Below are positions 8,666 to 16,807 of a DNA stretch of 64,000 nt, piece by piece. The notes below the pieces were generated by a model. It saw nothing but the letters and a program-made list of their open reading frames with translations, was not told where the DNA came from and did no database searches. The stretch comes from DAOTXN01 sp034435435 (GTDB lineage: Bacteria > Chloroflexota > Anaerolineae > S140-20), in assembly GCA_034435435.1 (NCBI GenBank), contig DAOTXN010000016.1, forward strand, positions 6,444 to 70,443. The letters run 5' to 3'. Both the position numbers and the translations under genes were made by a program. Position 1 is the first letter of the stretch. The number at the start of each line of letters is the position of its first letter.

Positions 8666-9562
8666 ATGCTCAAAAATCTGTCGTCTCATTCTCGCGCCGT
8701 TCTCCAGGCGTTGTTTGTCACCTTTCTGTGGTCCTCGTCTTGGGTGCTGATCAAAATCGGCCTGGAACACATCCCCGCCCTTTCCTTCGCCGGGCTGCGC
8801 TACGTGCTGGCCTTTGCCTGCCTTTGTGCGTTTGCCCTTCGCTCCCTCCAGCTCACTGCTCTGCGCCACCTCTCCGCGCGCACGTGGGCCCAGCTCGCCC
8901 TGTTGGGTCTGCTGTTTTACGCCGTCACGCAGGGCGCATCTTTTCTCAGCCTGGCTTACTTGCCTGCCGTGACCGCCAGCCTGTTGTGGAGCTTTACCTC
9001 CATCATCGTGGCCCTGCTGGGCATCTTGTTACTGGACGAGCGACCCACGCTGGCGCAATGGGCCGGCAGCGCCCTGTATCTGCTCGGCGTGCTGATCTAC
9101 TTTTACCCGGTCGCGCTGCCCACGCAAGAGATCATCGGGCTGACCGTCGCCAGCGTCGGCGTGCTGGCCAACGCCTTTTCAGCGATTCTCGGTCGCTGCG
9201 TGAACCGGGACGGCGAGCTGGATCCGCTGACTGTCACCGTCGCCAGCATGGGCATCGGCGCGGTCGTCCTGCTCGCCGCCGGCGTCGGCGCGCAAGGCTT
9301 GCCCCGACTGACCCCACTTCACTGGGCCATCGTGGCCTGGCTGGCCGTGGTCAACAGCGCCCTGGCCTTTACGCTGTGGAACCGCACCCTGCGCACGCTG
9401 TCGGCCATAGAGTCCAGCATCATCAACAACACCATGCTGTTCCAGATCACGCTGCTGGCGTGGGCCTTTTTGGGCGAACGCCTGGCTTTGAAACAGGTGA
9501 TCGGCATGGTATTGGCAGGGCTGGGCGCCCTGACCGTGCAGATGCGCAACGGGCGGCGTTGA
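8666..9562 (+). CDS. DMT superfamily (EamA-type) exporter
   Basis: A 298-residue integral membrane protein with about ten hydrophobic segments in two EamA repeats, e.g. ALFVTFLWSSSWVLIKIGLE (N-terminal half) and LAWAFLGERLALKQVIGMVLAGLG (second). EamA proteins export amino acids, nucleobases or other small metabolites. The ATG at 8666 has GGGAGG six bases upstream; the GTG at 8663 is less likely. It stands on the plus strand inside an otherwise minus-strand formate dehydrogenase region and is preceded by a ykkC-like riboswitch with terminator, so its substrate may relate to the riboswitch ligand (inference). Confidence 0.88.
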   Translation: MLKNLSSHSRAVLQALFVTFLWSSSWVLIKIGLEHIPALSFAGLRYVLAFACLCAFALRSLQLTALRHLSARTWAQLALLGLLFYAVTQGASFLSLAYLPAVTASLLWSFTSIIVALLGILLLDERPTLAQWAGSALYLLGVLIYFYPVALPTQEIIGLTVASVGVLANAFSAILGRCVNRDGELDPLTVTVASMGIGAVVLLAAGVGAQGLPRLTPLHWAIVAWLAVVNSALAFTLWNRTLRTLSAIESSIINNTMLFQITLLAWAFLGERLALKQVIGMVLAGLGALTVQMRNGRR

Positions 9563-9568
9563 CCTCAA

Positions 9569-9973
9569 TCAGTATGTCAGCACGCGAGGTAGCTGTTTGG
9601 CTTGCTCTACCCAGTCTTTTACCTGATCCGGCGTGGGTGTGCGGCGCACTAGTTTTTTCTCTTCGTTGATCTCGACGAGCTTTTGGGCCAGGTTCTCTGG
9701 GTTGCGCTGCGCCAGCTCAGGCACGGTGTCCACCCCGGCCACTTCTAGCAAGTCGGCGTATTCTTCGCCCACACCCTTGATGCGGAACAGGTCAGCCCGG
9801 TTGATCCACTTGAGCAGCAGCTTGCTGCTGATGCCGGTTGTCTCTTCCAACTCTTTGCGCCCGGCGGGCGTCGCGCCTGTTTCCAGCAAGGCTTCGGTGG
9901 TGGCAATTCCTGCATCCTTGAGTTTCTGCGCATAGATCTCGCCGATGCCTTCAACTTCGGTCAACTTGGTCAT
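9569..9973 (-). CDS. DUF4332 protein with tandem helix-hairpin-helix motifs
   Basis: A 134-residue soluble protein. Two helix-hairpin-helix-like units are visible: LTEVEGIGEIYAQKLKDAGI (4-23) and LFRIKGVGEEYADLLEVAGV (~62-81), the arrangement of the DUF4332 family, thought to bind nucleic acid non-specifically. Its end faces the end of the DMT gene (6 bp apart), and its start is 38 bp from MITE copy 2, so it sits in a segment bracketed by the two MITEs. Confidence 0.82.
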   Translation of the reverse strand: MTKLTEVEGIGEIYAQKLKDAGIATTEALLETGATPAGRKELEETTGISSKLLLKWINRADLFRIKGVGEEYADLLEVAGVDTVPELAQRNPENLAQKLVEINEEKKLVRRTPTPDQVKDWVEQAKQLPRVLTY

Positions 9974-10010
9974 GTTTTGTTTCCTTTCTTGTTCTCAAAT
10001 TTAATCAGCC

Positions 10011-10105
10011 CTAGCAGCCTGTCGGAGAACCCTGTAATATAGGGCCTTGTGCCCATTTTGGACGCCCACAAGGGGCTAAATTACATCTTTCCTACAGACT
10101 GCTAG
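10011..10105. mobile_element. MITE-like element, copy 2 (95 bp)
   Basis: CTAGCAGCCTGTCGGAGAAC at the left and an imperfect inverted end closing with CTGCTAG at the right, the same ends as the copy at 8417-8533. The left ~40 bp are identical to copy 1; the middle is 22 bp shorter and the right terminal repeat has drifted (CCTACAGACTG instead of CCGACAGGCTG). It lies between the DUF4332 gene and the NuoE-NuoF gene. Confidence 0.85.
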
Positions 10106-10125
10106 TGGGCTTGATTCCGCTCGTT

Positions 10126-12237
10126 CTACGCCGCTTCAAATAACTCCGGCCAGTGTTGGTGCGCATTGACGATGGCCTGCGCCGCCGTCTGCCCCAAGCC
10201 ACAAATGCTGGTGTCGGTCATCACGCCTCCGAGCTCCAGCAGCGTGTCCACATCGCCGGGACGCGCCTGGCCCTGCGCGACCCGCGCCATGATCTCGGCC
10301 TGGCGCTGGGCGCCCATCTGACACGGATAACACTTGCCGCAGCTCTCGTGGGCGAAAAAGTCGGCGATGCGCCGCAATACCTGGCGCAGGTCCACCGCGT
10401 CGTCAAACACCATAATCGTGCCTGCGCCAATCGTGCCGCCGATCTTTTTCAAGTCTTCAAAGGTCAGGGGCGCGTCCAGGTGTTCGGCGCCGAGAAACGT
10501 ACCCGCTGCGCCGCCAGTGAGGATGGCCTGCACCGTCCGGCCCGCGCGCAGCCCGCCCGCCAGGTCAAAGATCAGGTGGCGCAACGGCACGCCAAACGGC
10601 ACCTCGTACACGCCTGGCCGCATGACCGATCCGCTGACCGCAAACAGCTTGGTGCCCGCTGACTCGGGCGTGCCCAGCGCGTTGTACCAGCGCGCCCCGT
10701 GCAGGATGATGGGCGGCACTTTGGCCAGCGTCTCGACGTTGTTGACGACGGTGGGCCGGCCCCACAACCCGGCGTCGGTGGGAAAAGGCGGGCGCAGGCG
10801 GGGGAAACCGCGCCTGCCCTCGATGCTCTCCATCAGCGCGGTCTCTTCGCCGCACACATAAGCGCCCGCGCCGCGCCGTACCTCGATTTCGCAGTTGAAA
10901 CCCGCGCCCAGAATGTCCTGGCACAAGTATCCTGCGGCGCACAATTGCTCGATAGCCCCCTTGAAGCGCTCGTAACCCAGGTGGTGCTCGCCGCGCACAT
11001 AGATGAACCCTTTCTCCGCGCCGACGGCGTAGCAGGCCAGAATCAACCCCTCCACCACGCGAAAGGGGTCGCCGTCCATGAGCGCCCGGTCTTTGAATGC
11101 GCCCGGCTCGCTCTCGTCGGCATTGCAGATCACATAGCGCGGCGCAGGGTTGCGGGCCGCATACTCCCACTTGAGACCGGTAGGAAAGGCCGCGCCGCCG
11201 CGTCCCACCAGTTTACTGTTTTTGACCTCGGCCAACACCTGGGCCGGGGTCATCGTGTGCAAAGCTTTGCGCAACGCAGCCAGCCCGCCCTGGGCCACGT
11301 ACTCTTCCAGGCGGGTGGGATCCATCACCCCCACGTTGGAAAGGGCCAGCTTGACCAACCCGCCAATGGCGAGGGGCGCAGGGCGCGGGGCGTCAAACAA
11401 GCCTTCAGGAAAAGCCGGGTCGAGAGGACCGTAGCGCTCGAGGTTGACCAGCGCCGCCGGGGCGCGGTCGCACAGGCCGAGACAGCGCACCGGCTCAACC
11501 GTGAATTGACCATCCGAGGTTGTCTCACCAGGTTGGATGCCCAGGTGTTGACAAAGCCGGTCGGTCAAGCGGTCGGCGCCGGCCAGCGCGCAAGGCGCGT
11601 CTTGGCACACACGGATGACCTTGCGCCCCACGGGGTGGGTGTGGAACATTTCGTAAAACTCGGTCACGCCATACACGTCGGCCATGGGCATGTTCAGCGC
11701 CGAGGCGATGCGTTCCACTACGGTCTGGGGCAGCCAGCCGTCGAAAATGGCCTGAGCTTCGTGCAACACCTCCAGCAGGGCCGTGCGACCCGCAGGGCTA
11801 TGGCGAGTCAGCACGATTTCCAGATCGACAAAGCGCGGAGACACCCCACCCAGCTCGGCCCACATCTCCTCGACCCACGCGTGTAGCTCAGGCAGGCTGT
11901 CTTCCAGCGCCGGCAGGAGACTGACCCGATACTTGCGCGACCAGTCCAAGCCGGCCAGCGCCGCGCCGCTGAACTCGACGCTGTCTTGTAGGCGCACCAG
12001 GTCGAATAAATCATAGTTGGCCACCAACTCGCGGCGCGGGGCCAGCGCCGCTGCATCCAGACCGGAGACTTGGGCTGCCAGGCCCGCCTCCACCCAGCGG
12101 TCGGAGCGTATCTCGCCGTCGTTTTCCAACGCCAACTCTACGAACAGCTTGAGCCAAAACAAGGCGGCGCGGTCCAACTGACCGCCGTGCAGGCTATCGC
12201 GCAACCTGGAAAGACGGGTTTGTAGCTCGGCGTTCAT
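10126..12237 (-). CDS. NuoE-NuoF (HoxF-like) fusion, NADH-binding diaphorase subunit
   Basis: 703 residues in three parts. Residues ~1-140 are an extra N-terminal region I do not recognise. Residues ~145-270 are a NuoE-type thioredoxin-like [2Fe-2S] domain with C211, C216, C252 and C256. The rest is NuoF-like: the NADH-binding glycine loop GRGGAAFPTGLKW (~345), FMN-binding CNADESEPGAFKDR (~371) and a [4Fe-4S] site CGKCYPC with a later Cys in DTSICGLG. It would transfer electrons to NAD+ as the diaphorase of the formate dehydrogenase whose other subunits lie 2.3 kb downstream on the same strand. No other complex I genes are present, which argues against respiratory complex I. Confidence 0.9.
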   Translation of the reverse strand: MNAELQTRLSRLRDSLHGGQLDRAALFWLKLFVELALENDGEIRSDRWVEAGLAAQVSGLDAAALAPRRELVANYDLFDLVRLQDSVEFSGAALAGLDWSRKYRVSLLPALEDSLPELHAWVEEMWAELGGVSPRFVDLEIVLTRHSPAGRTALLEVLHEAQAIFDGWLPQTVVERIASALNMPMADVYGVTEFYEMFHTHPVGRKVIRVCQDAPCALAGADRLTDRLCQHLGIQPGETTSDGQFTVEPVRCLGLCDRAPAALVNLERYGPLDPAFPEGLFDAPRPAPLAIGGLVKLALSNVGVMDPTRLEEYVAQGGLAALRKALHTMTPAQVLAEVKNSKLVGRGGAAFPTGLKWEYAARNPAPRYVICNADESEPGAFKDRALMDGDPFRVVEGLILACYAVGAEKGFIYVRGEHHLGYERFKGAIEQLCAAGYLCQDILGAGFNCEIEVRRGAGAYVCGEETALMESIEGRRGFPRLRPPFPTDAGLWGRPTVVNNVETLAKVPPIILHGARWYNALGTPESAGTKLFAVSGSVMRPGVYEVPFGVPLRHLIFDLAGGLRAGRTVQAILTGGAAGTFLGAEHLDAPLTFEDLKKIGGTIGAGTIMVFDDAVDLRQVLRRIADFFAHESCGKCYPCQMGAQRQAEIMARVAQGQARPGDVDTLLELGGVMTDTSICGLGQTAAQAIVNAHQHWPELFEAA

Positions 12238-12285
12238 CTCTGGCTCCTGGACGGGGCGTATAATGAGTAAGCGTATCCGATTTGT

Positions 12286-12313
12286 ATTATATCAGTTCTC
12301 AGAGTTGGGGCAA
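12286..12313 (-). promoter_or_regulatory. Candidate promoter for the NuoE-NuoF-like gene
   Basis: Minus-strand TTGCCC (12313-12308) and TATAAT (12291-12286) are 16 bp apart, about 50 bp upstream of the start. It is back to back with the sdh promoter. Confidence 0.5.
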
Positions 12314-12387
12314 ATATCTGCCTCGCTTTAACAAGTCCTCGAGCAGGCTGGGGTAAATGGATTAAAACCACCTCGACTTTTTCTCCC

Positions 12388-12415
12388 TTGCCTCAGATTC
12401 TCCCTGTGATATAAT
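12388..12415 (+). promoter_or_regulatory. Promoter of the sdhCDAB operon
   Basis: TTGCCT (12388-12393), 16-bp spacer, perfect TATAAT (12410-12415). It excludes the upstream ATG at 12414 as the sdhC start because that codon overlaps the -10 box. Confidence 0.65.
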
Positions 12416-12467
12416 GCACAGCACCGTTCCACTTCCCCGTCATCAGCTCACTCAAGGAGGTGAACCC

Positions 12468-12857
12468 ATGTCAAACCTGGTCGGAACAGCCCTCAACTCA
12501 CTCCGCTACCGGGGCCGCGATGGGCAGTGGGCCTGGATGCTCCACCGTGTCACCGGCCTCGGCGTCATGTTGTTCCTGATCCTGCACATCTTTGACATCT
12601 TTTTGATGGCCGCCGGCGAGGAGGTCTTTGAAGACTTTCTCACACTTTATACGGCGGCTCCGTTTCGATTTCTGGAAGCTGGGCTTATCTTTGCGGTCAT
12701 CTATCACGCTCTCAACGGCGCGCGGGTCATCGTGGTAGACTTTTGGCCGCAGACCGGGCGCTTTCAAAAGGTCTTCTGGCGCGTCCAGTTGACCCTGGCG
12801 GTGCTTATCTCTATCCCGGCGGTCATCGTTACCATCAAGCCCGTCTTTGGCGGCTAA
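12468..12857 (+). CDS. sdhC: Succinate dehydrogenase cytochrome b subunit, SdhC
   Basis: A 129-residue membrane anchor of complex II with three predicted membrane helices. WMLHRVTGLGVMLFLILHI is the family signature in the first helix, where the RVTG segment contributes to quinone binding and the later His in YHALNGARVI is a likely heme ligand. The ATG at 12468 has AAGGAGG eight bases upstream. First gene of sdhCDAB; 12 bp separate it from sdhD. Confidence 0.88.
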   Translation: MSNLVGTALNSLRYRGRDGQWAWMLHRVTGLGVMLFLILHIFDIFLMAAGEEVFEDFLTLYTAAPFRFLEAGLIFAVIYHALNGARVIVVDFWPQTGRFQKVFWRVQLTLAVLISIPAVIVTIKPVFGG

Positions 12858-12869
12858 AGGAGGAGAACG

Positions 12870-13253
12870 ATGTTTAGCAGTCGAGGCAGACAACGGGTGC
12901 GCCCGACCAGCAATTTCGAGCTGTACGCCTGGTTTTTCATGCGCATCTCGGGCATCATCTTGTTGACCGTGGCCGTGTTCCACCTGCTCTACATGCATCT
13001 GGTCATCGGCGTGGAAAACATCGACTTTGAAACCATCGCCGGCCGCTGGGAGTCGCCCTTTTGGCGACTGTTCGACTTTTTCCTGCTCACCTTTGCCCTT
13101 TCGCACGGGGTCAACGGCACGCGCCAGGTGTTGGACGATTACGTTCATGCACGCGGCTGGCGGGTGGTGGCCCGCACCACGGTCTTTATGATCGGCTTTA
13201 TCGTGGCCGTGATGGGCGCTTATGTCATCTTTACTTTCAAAGCACCAGCGTAA
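12870..13253 (+). CDS. sdhD: Succinate dehydrogenase membrane anchor, SdhD
   Basis: A 127-residue protein with three hydrophobic segments. The motif SHGVNGTRQVLDDYV contains the conserved heme-ligand His and the Asp-Tyr pair of SdhD-type anchors. With SdhC it forms the heme b and quinone-binding part of complex II. GGAGG precedes the start, and 15 bp separate it from sdhA. Confidence 0.85.
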   Translation: MFSSRGRQRVRPTSNFELYAWFFMRISGIILLTVAVFHLLYMHLVIGVENIDFETIAGRWESPFWRLFDFFLLTFALSHGVNGTRQVLDDYVHARGWRVVARTTVFMIGFIVAVMGAYVIFTFKAPA

Positions 13254-13268
13254 AAGAGAGGAAAAGTC

Positions 13269-14999
13269 ATGGCTCACTATCACTCTTATGACGCGATTGT
13301 CGTGGGCGCCGGCGGCGCAGGACTCATGGCCGCGCTGGAGCTATCCCAACAGGTCAGCACGGCCGTCATCAGCAAGCTGTATCCCACGCGCTCGCACACC
13401 GGCGCGGCCCAGGGCGGCATCGGCGCGGCGTTGGGCAACGTAGAAGAGGACATGTGGGAATGGCACGCCTTTGACACGGTGAAAGGCAGCGATTACCTGG
13501 CCGACCAGGACGCGGTGGAGGTGATGTGCCGCGAGGCTGTGGATGCCATTTACGCGCTGGAACACATGGGGCTACCCTTTGACCGCACCCCCGACGGCAA
13601 GATCGCCCAGCGGCGCTTTGGCGGGCATACCAACAACGTCACCAAACAGCCGGTGATGCGCGCCTGCCACGCCGCCGACCGCACCGGTCACATGATCCTC
13701 CAAACCCTCTATCAGCAGTGTATCAAGAACGGCGTCACCTTTTTCGACGAATTCCAGGTGATGGACACTATCTCTGGCGGCGACTGCGCCCAGGGCGTGG
13801 TGGCCATGGACATCGCCAGCGGCGAGCTGCACGTTTTTCGGGCCAAGGCCGTACTGTATGCCACCGGCGGGTGGGGGCGCGTGTGGCAGATCACCAGTAA
13901 CGCCTACTCGCTGACTGGCGACGGTCCGGCTGTGCTGTTGCGCTGCGGCCTGCCGCTGGAGGATATGGAGTTCTTTCAATTTCATCCCACCGGCATTTAT
14001 CGCATGGGCATTCTCATCACCGAGGCCGTGCGCGGCGAAGGCGGCATCCTGCGCAACGACACAGGCGAGCGTTTCATGGAACGCTATGCGCCGACCATCA
14101 AAGACCTGGCCAGCCGCGACGTGATCTCTCGCGCCGTCTACCTGGAAATTCAGGCCGGGCGCGGCATCGGCGGCAAAGATTACGTGCACCTGGATGCGAC
14201 CCATTTGGGCCGCGAGGTGGTCGAGTCCAAGCTGCCCGACATCGCCGACTTTTGCCGCACCTACCTGGGCGTGGACCCGGCCGTGCAGCCCATGCCCGTG
14301 CAGCCCACGGCCCACTATGCTATGGGCGGCATCCCTACCGACGTGGACGGGCGGCTGGTAATAGACGAGCACAATACAGCGTTCCCCGGCATCTATGCCG
14401 CCGGCGAATGCGCGTGTGTCTCGGTGCACGGGGCCAACCGGCTGGGCACCAACTCCCTGGTCGATCTGGTGGTCTTTGGACGGCGGGCCGGACGCGACAT
14501 GGTGCGCTATGCCCAAGAGACCGAGTTCACGCCGATGCCGCCAGAGCCGGACGCTCGCGTCCGCGAGACGTTGGACCACCTGCTCAGCAGCGCCGGCGGC
14601 GAGTCGGCCGCGCAGCTTCGCGCCGAGCTACAGAAGGTAATGATGGACCACGTAGGCGTCTTTCGCACTGCGCAGGGGATGCAAAAAGCCCTCGCTGAGG
14701 TACGCGAGCTGCAAGAGCGCTTCAAGCGGGTGCAGATCAAAGATAAGGGCAAGCGCTTCAACCAGGAGCTTTTGGAGGCCTGGGAAGTGGGCTGCTTGCT
14801 CGACCTGGCCGAAGTGACCACCGCCAGCGCCCTGGCGCGCCAGGAGAGCCGGGGGGCGCACTCACGTGAGGATTTCCCCCAGCGCGACGACGAAAATTGG
14901 CTCAAGCACACGTTGGTCTACAAACAAGACGGGCAAATCGAGCTCAAGTACAAGCCGGTCGTCATCACCAAGCATCAACCCAAGGCGCGTGTTTACTAA
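13269..14999 (+). CDS. sdhA: Succinate dehydrogenase flavoprotein subunit, SdhA
   Basis: A 576-residue FAD protein oxidising succinate to fumarate. The dinucleotide-binding GAGGAGL is at 13-19, and [10 protein letters not shown] holds H43, the residue that covalently binds FAD in this family. Substrate-site segments are FQFHPTGIY (~240), the catalytic Arg region [11 protein letters not shown] (~285) and [10 protein letters not shown] (~350), followed by [19 protein letters not shown]. The C-terminal helical domain is complete. Third gene of sdhCDAB. Confidence 0.95.
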   Translation: MAHYHSYDAIVVGAGGAGLMAALELSQQVSTAVISKLYPTRSHTGAAQGGIGAALGNVEEDMWEWHAFDTVKGSDYLADQDAVEVMCREAVDAIYALEHMGLPFDRTPDGKIAQRRFGGHTNNVTKQPVMRACHAADRTGHMILQTLYQQCIKNGVTFFDEFQVMDTISGGDCAQGVVAMDIASGELHVFRAKAVLYATGGWGRVWQITSNAYSLTGDGPAVLLRCGLPLEDMEFFQFHPTGIYRMGILITEAVRGEGGILRNDTGERFMERYAPTIKDLASRDVISRAVYLEIQAGRGIGGKDYVHLDATHLGREVVESKLPDIADFCRTYLGVDPAVQPMPVQPTAHYAMGGIPTDVDGRLVIDEHNTAFPGIYAAGECACVSVHGANRLGTNSLVDLVVFGRRAGRDMVRYAQETEFTPMPPEPDARVRETLDHLLSSAGGESAAQLRAELQKVMMDHVGVFRTAQGMQKALAEVRELQERFKRVQIKDKGKRFNQELLEAWEVGCLLDLAEVTTASALARQESRGAHSREDFPQRDDENWLKHTLVYKQDGQIELKYKPVVITKHQPKARVY

Positions 15000-15009
15000 T
15001 GTGAAACGC

Positions 15010-15049
15010 GAAACGTGAAACGTGACGTGCGGTTCACGTTTCACGTTTC
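15010..15049. repeat. Inverted heptanucleotide array (hairpin) between sdhA and sdhB
   Basis: GAAACGTGAAACGTGA (15010-15025) is perfectly complementary to TCACGTTTCACGTTTC (15034-15049), giving a 16-bp stem with an 8-base loop. Both arms are made of a 7-bp repeat (GTGAAAC / TTCACGT). The right arm continues as TTCACGC ATCACGA and runs straight into the GAGGAG ribosome site of sdhB. Confidence 0.85.
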
Positions 15050-15069
15050 ACGCATCACGAGGAGTAGCA

Positions 15070-15768
15070 ATGCAAATCCAACTCAAAATCAAACGCTTTA
15101 ATCCCGAAAAAGACCCCAAACCCTGGTGGGGCCAGTATGAGATGAAGGCCGAGCCGACCGACCGCGTGCTGGATCTGCTCCACTACGTCAAAGACCACCT
15201 GGACGGCACGTTAGCCTTTCGCCGCTCTTGCGGGCACGGCATCTGCGGCTCGGACGCCATGCGCATCAACGGGCGCAACCTGCTGGCTTGCAAGGCGCTG
15301 GTCCAACACCTGGGCGCCAAAATCACCGTGGAACCGTTGCTGGCGCTGCCGGTGATCAAAGACCTCGTGGTGGACATGGAGCCATTCTTTGACAAGTATC
15401 GCTCGGTGATGCCGTTCCTGGTGAACAACGACTCCCCGCCACCCCGCGAGCGCCTGCAAAGCCCCGAGGCCCGGGCGCTGTTCGATGATACGACCAAGTG
15501 TATCTTGTGCGCCGCCTGCACGACGTCGTGCCCGTCTTTTTGGGCCAATGACAAATACGTCGGTCCGGCGGCCATCGTGCAGGCCCACCGCTTTATCTTC
15601 GACAGCCGAGACCAAGCCACCCAGGAGCGCATCGAGATTCTCAACGAGCGCGACGGCGTGTGGCGCTGCCGCACCGTGTTCAACTGCGTGGAGGCCTGCC
15701 CACGCGAGATCGACGTGACGCGGGCCATCGGCGAGGTGAAAAAGGCGATTTTGTTTAATCGCGCCTGA
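15070..15768 (+). CDS. sdhB: Succinate dehydrogenase iron-sulfur subunit, SdhB
   Basis: A 232-residue electron-transfer subunit linking SdhA to the quinone site. The [2Fe-2S] site is C54, C59, D62 and C74 (SCGHGICGSD...LLAC), with Asp as third ligand as in E. coli. [4Fe-4S] and [3Fe-4S] ligands are in CILCAACTTSCPSF and CRTVFNCVEACPREI. The ATG at 15070 was chosen because GAGGAG lies just upstream and family proteins start close to this point; the in-frame extension to 15022 would consist of heptad repeat. Last gene of the operon; a terminator follows. Confidence 0.93.
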   Translation: MQIQLKIKRFNPEKDPKPWWGQYEMKAEPTDRVLDLLHYVKDHLDGTLAFRRSCGHGICGSDAMRINGRNLLACKALVQHLGAKITVEPLLALPVIKDLVVDMEPFFDKYRSVMPFLVNNDSPPPRERLQSPEARALFDDTTKCILCAACTTSCPSFWANDKYVGPAAIVQAHRFIFDSRDQATQERIEILNERDGVWRCRTVFNCVEACPREIDVTRAIGEVKKAILFNRA

Positions 15769-15774
15769 TACAAC

Positions 15775-15810
15775 AGAACCCCGATTTCTTGAAGAAACCG
15801 GGGTTCTTTT
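15775..15810. terminator. Rho-independent terminator after sdhB
   Basis: AGAACCCCG (from 15775) pairs with CGGGGTTCT (to 15807) around an inner ATTTCTT/AAGAAA stem, followed by TTT. It lies between converging genes and, being AT-flanked on both sides, may serve both strands. Confidence 0.8.
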
Positions 15811-16733
15811 CAACCCTCCATCGCTGCGGCGAGAGCCTGTTCCCAGAACTGTATCCGCCCATCCTGTAGCAACAGCACTGCGTCTGTCTGGGCAGCGGCC
15901 TCGGCTCCCTGGGTCACTTGTTGACCGGCCACCGTTGGAATAGCCAGATAGCCCGCCTTACGCAAAGCTGCCGCTCGCTGTCGCGCTCGCGCCACGTCGT
16001 TGCGGTCCACCACTGCCGAAATCTCCATCGCCAGCCACACCTCCGGCGCGTCCGGCTGGCGGCGGGGCTGGCCCCTCACCAGCAGATCGAGGGGGGTCAG
16101 GTCTTCCATCTCTTGGTCAGACAGATGACTTTCCAACTGGCTTTCGATCTCTTGCAGTGGGACCACCCGCACACGCCGCAAGAGACGTCCCAGATACGCA
16201 AAGGCTTTATCCCGGTACTGGCTTTCCAGTCTCCACCCCTGGAGATCGCCCACCGTCACTTGCAGCCTGGCTGTGGTTGCGGCCAACTCTTTGAGCGCTG
16301 CCTCGGTGCGGGCCTGGGCGGCCGCCAGGTTGGCCATCTCTGCTTCCAGCCCCCCCATCCGCTGCTCGGTGCGGGCCTGTGCTGCGGCCAGTTCTTCTAT
16401 GGCCTGTTCGAGTCGGCCTACGCGCTGCTCGGTGCGGGCCTGTGCTGCGGCCAGTTCTTCCACGCGCTGCTCGGTGCGGGCCTGGGCCGCGGCCAGTTCT
16501 TCCACGCGCTGCTCGGTGCGGACCTGGGCCGCCGCCAAGTCGGCTATGGCTGCCTCTAGCCGATCCACCCGCTTCTCCGTGCGGGTCTGGGCCGCAGTCA
16601 GGCCGCGCAAGGCCGTCTTGACCTCGGCAAAATCCTTGCGGGTCACAGACGTTTCGGCCATCCGGTCGTCCACCGCTTTGCGCGACACGGCTACGACGAC
16701 CTCAATTAGAGCGGGACTGATTTCTACCGTCAT
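15810..16733 (-). CDS. Coiled-coil protein with 14-residue repeats and a C-terminal nuclease-like domain (DUF3782-like)
   Basis: 307 residues. Residues ~45-165 are a long coiled coil built from a 14-residue unit (LAAAQARTEQRVEE) repeated about seven times with little change, visible in DNA as a 42-bp repeat. The C-terminal ~140 residues (WRLESQYRDKAFAYLGRLL..., then WLAMEISAVVDRNDVARARQRAAALRKAGY) resemble DUF3782/PD-(D/E)XK-fold proteins common in cyanobacteria and Chloroflexota; E...S.V and the later segment could hold nuclease residues, but this is weak. Function unknown. The 42-bp repeats could recombine, so copy number may vary between strains. Confidence 0.75.
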   Translation of the reverse strand: MTVEISPALIEVVVAVSRKAVDDRMAETSVTRKDFAEVKTALRGLTAAQTRTEKRVDRLEAAIADLAAAQVRTEQRVEELAAAQARTEQRVEELAAAQARTEQRVGRLEQAIEELAAAQARTEQRMGGLEAEMANLAAAQARTEAALKELAATTARLQVTVGDLQGWRLESQYRDKAFAYLGRLLRRVRVVPLQEIESQLESHLSDQEMEDLTPLDLLVRGQPRRQPDAPEVWLAMEISAVVDRNDVARARQRAAALRKAGYLAIPTVAGQQVTQGAEAAAQTDAVLLLQDGRIQFWEQALAAAMEG

Positions 16734-16807
16734 CTCTGCTCTCCAGGCATCTACCCACTGTTGAATCTATTATACTCCAATCGGGCTATTCACGCCACGA
16801 ATTCTGT

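Noticed and set aside
10126..12237. Respiratory complex I locus
   Set aside because: Only NuoE/NuoF- and NuoG-N-terminus-like parts are present, next to fdhA; no membrane or other peripheral nuo genes are nearby.
12414..12467. Upstream ATG at 12414 as the sdhC start
   Set aside because: It overlaps the -10 box of the promoter; ATG 12468 has a perfect AAGGAGG site and family-like length.
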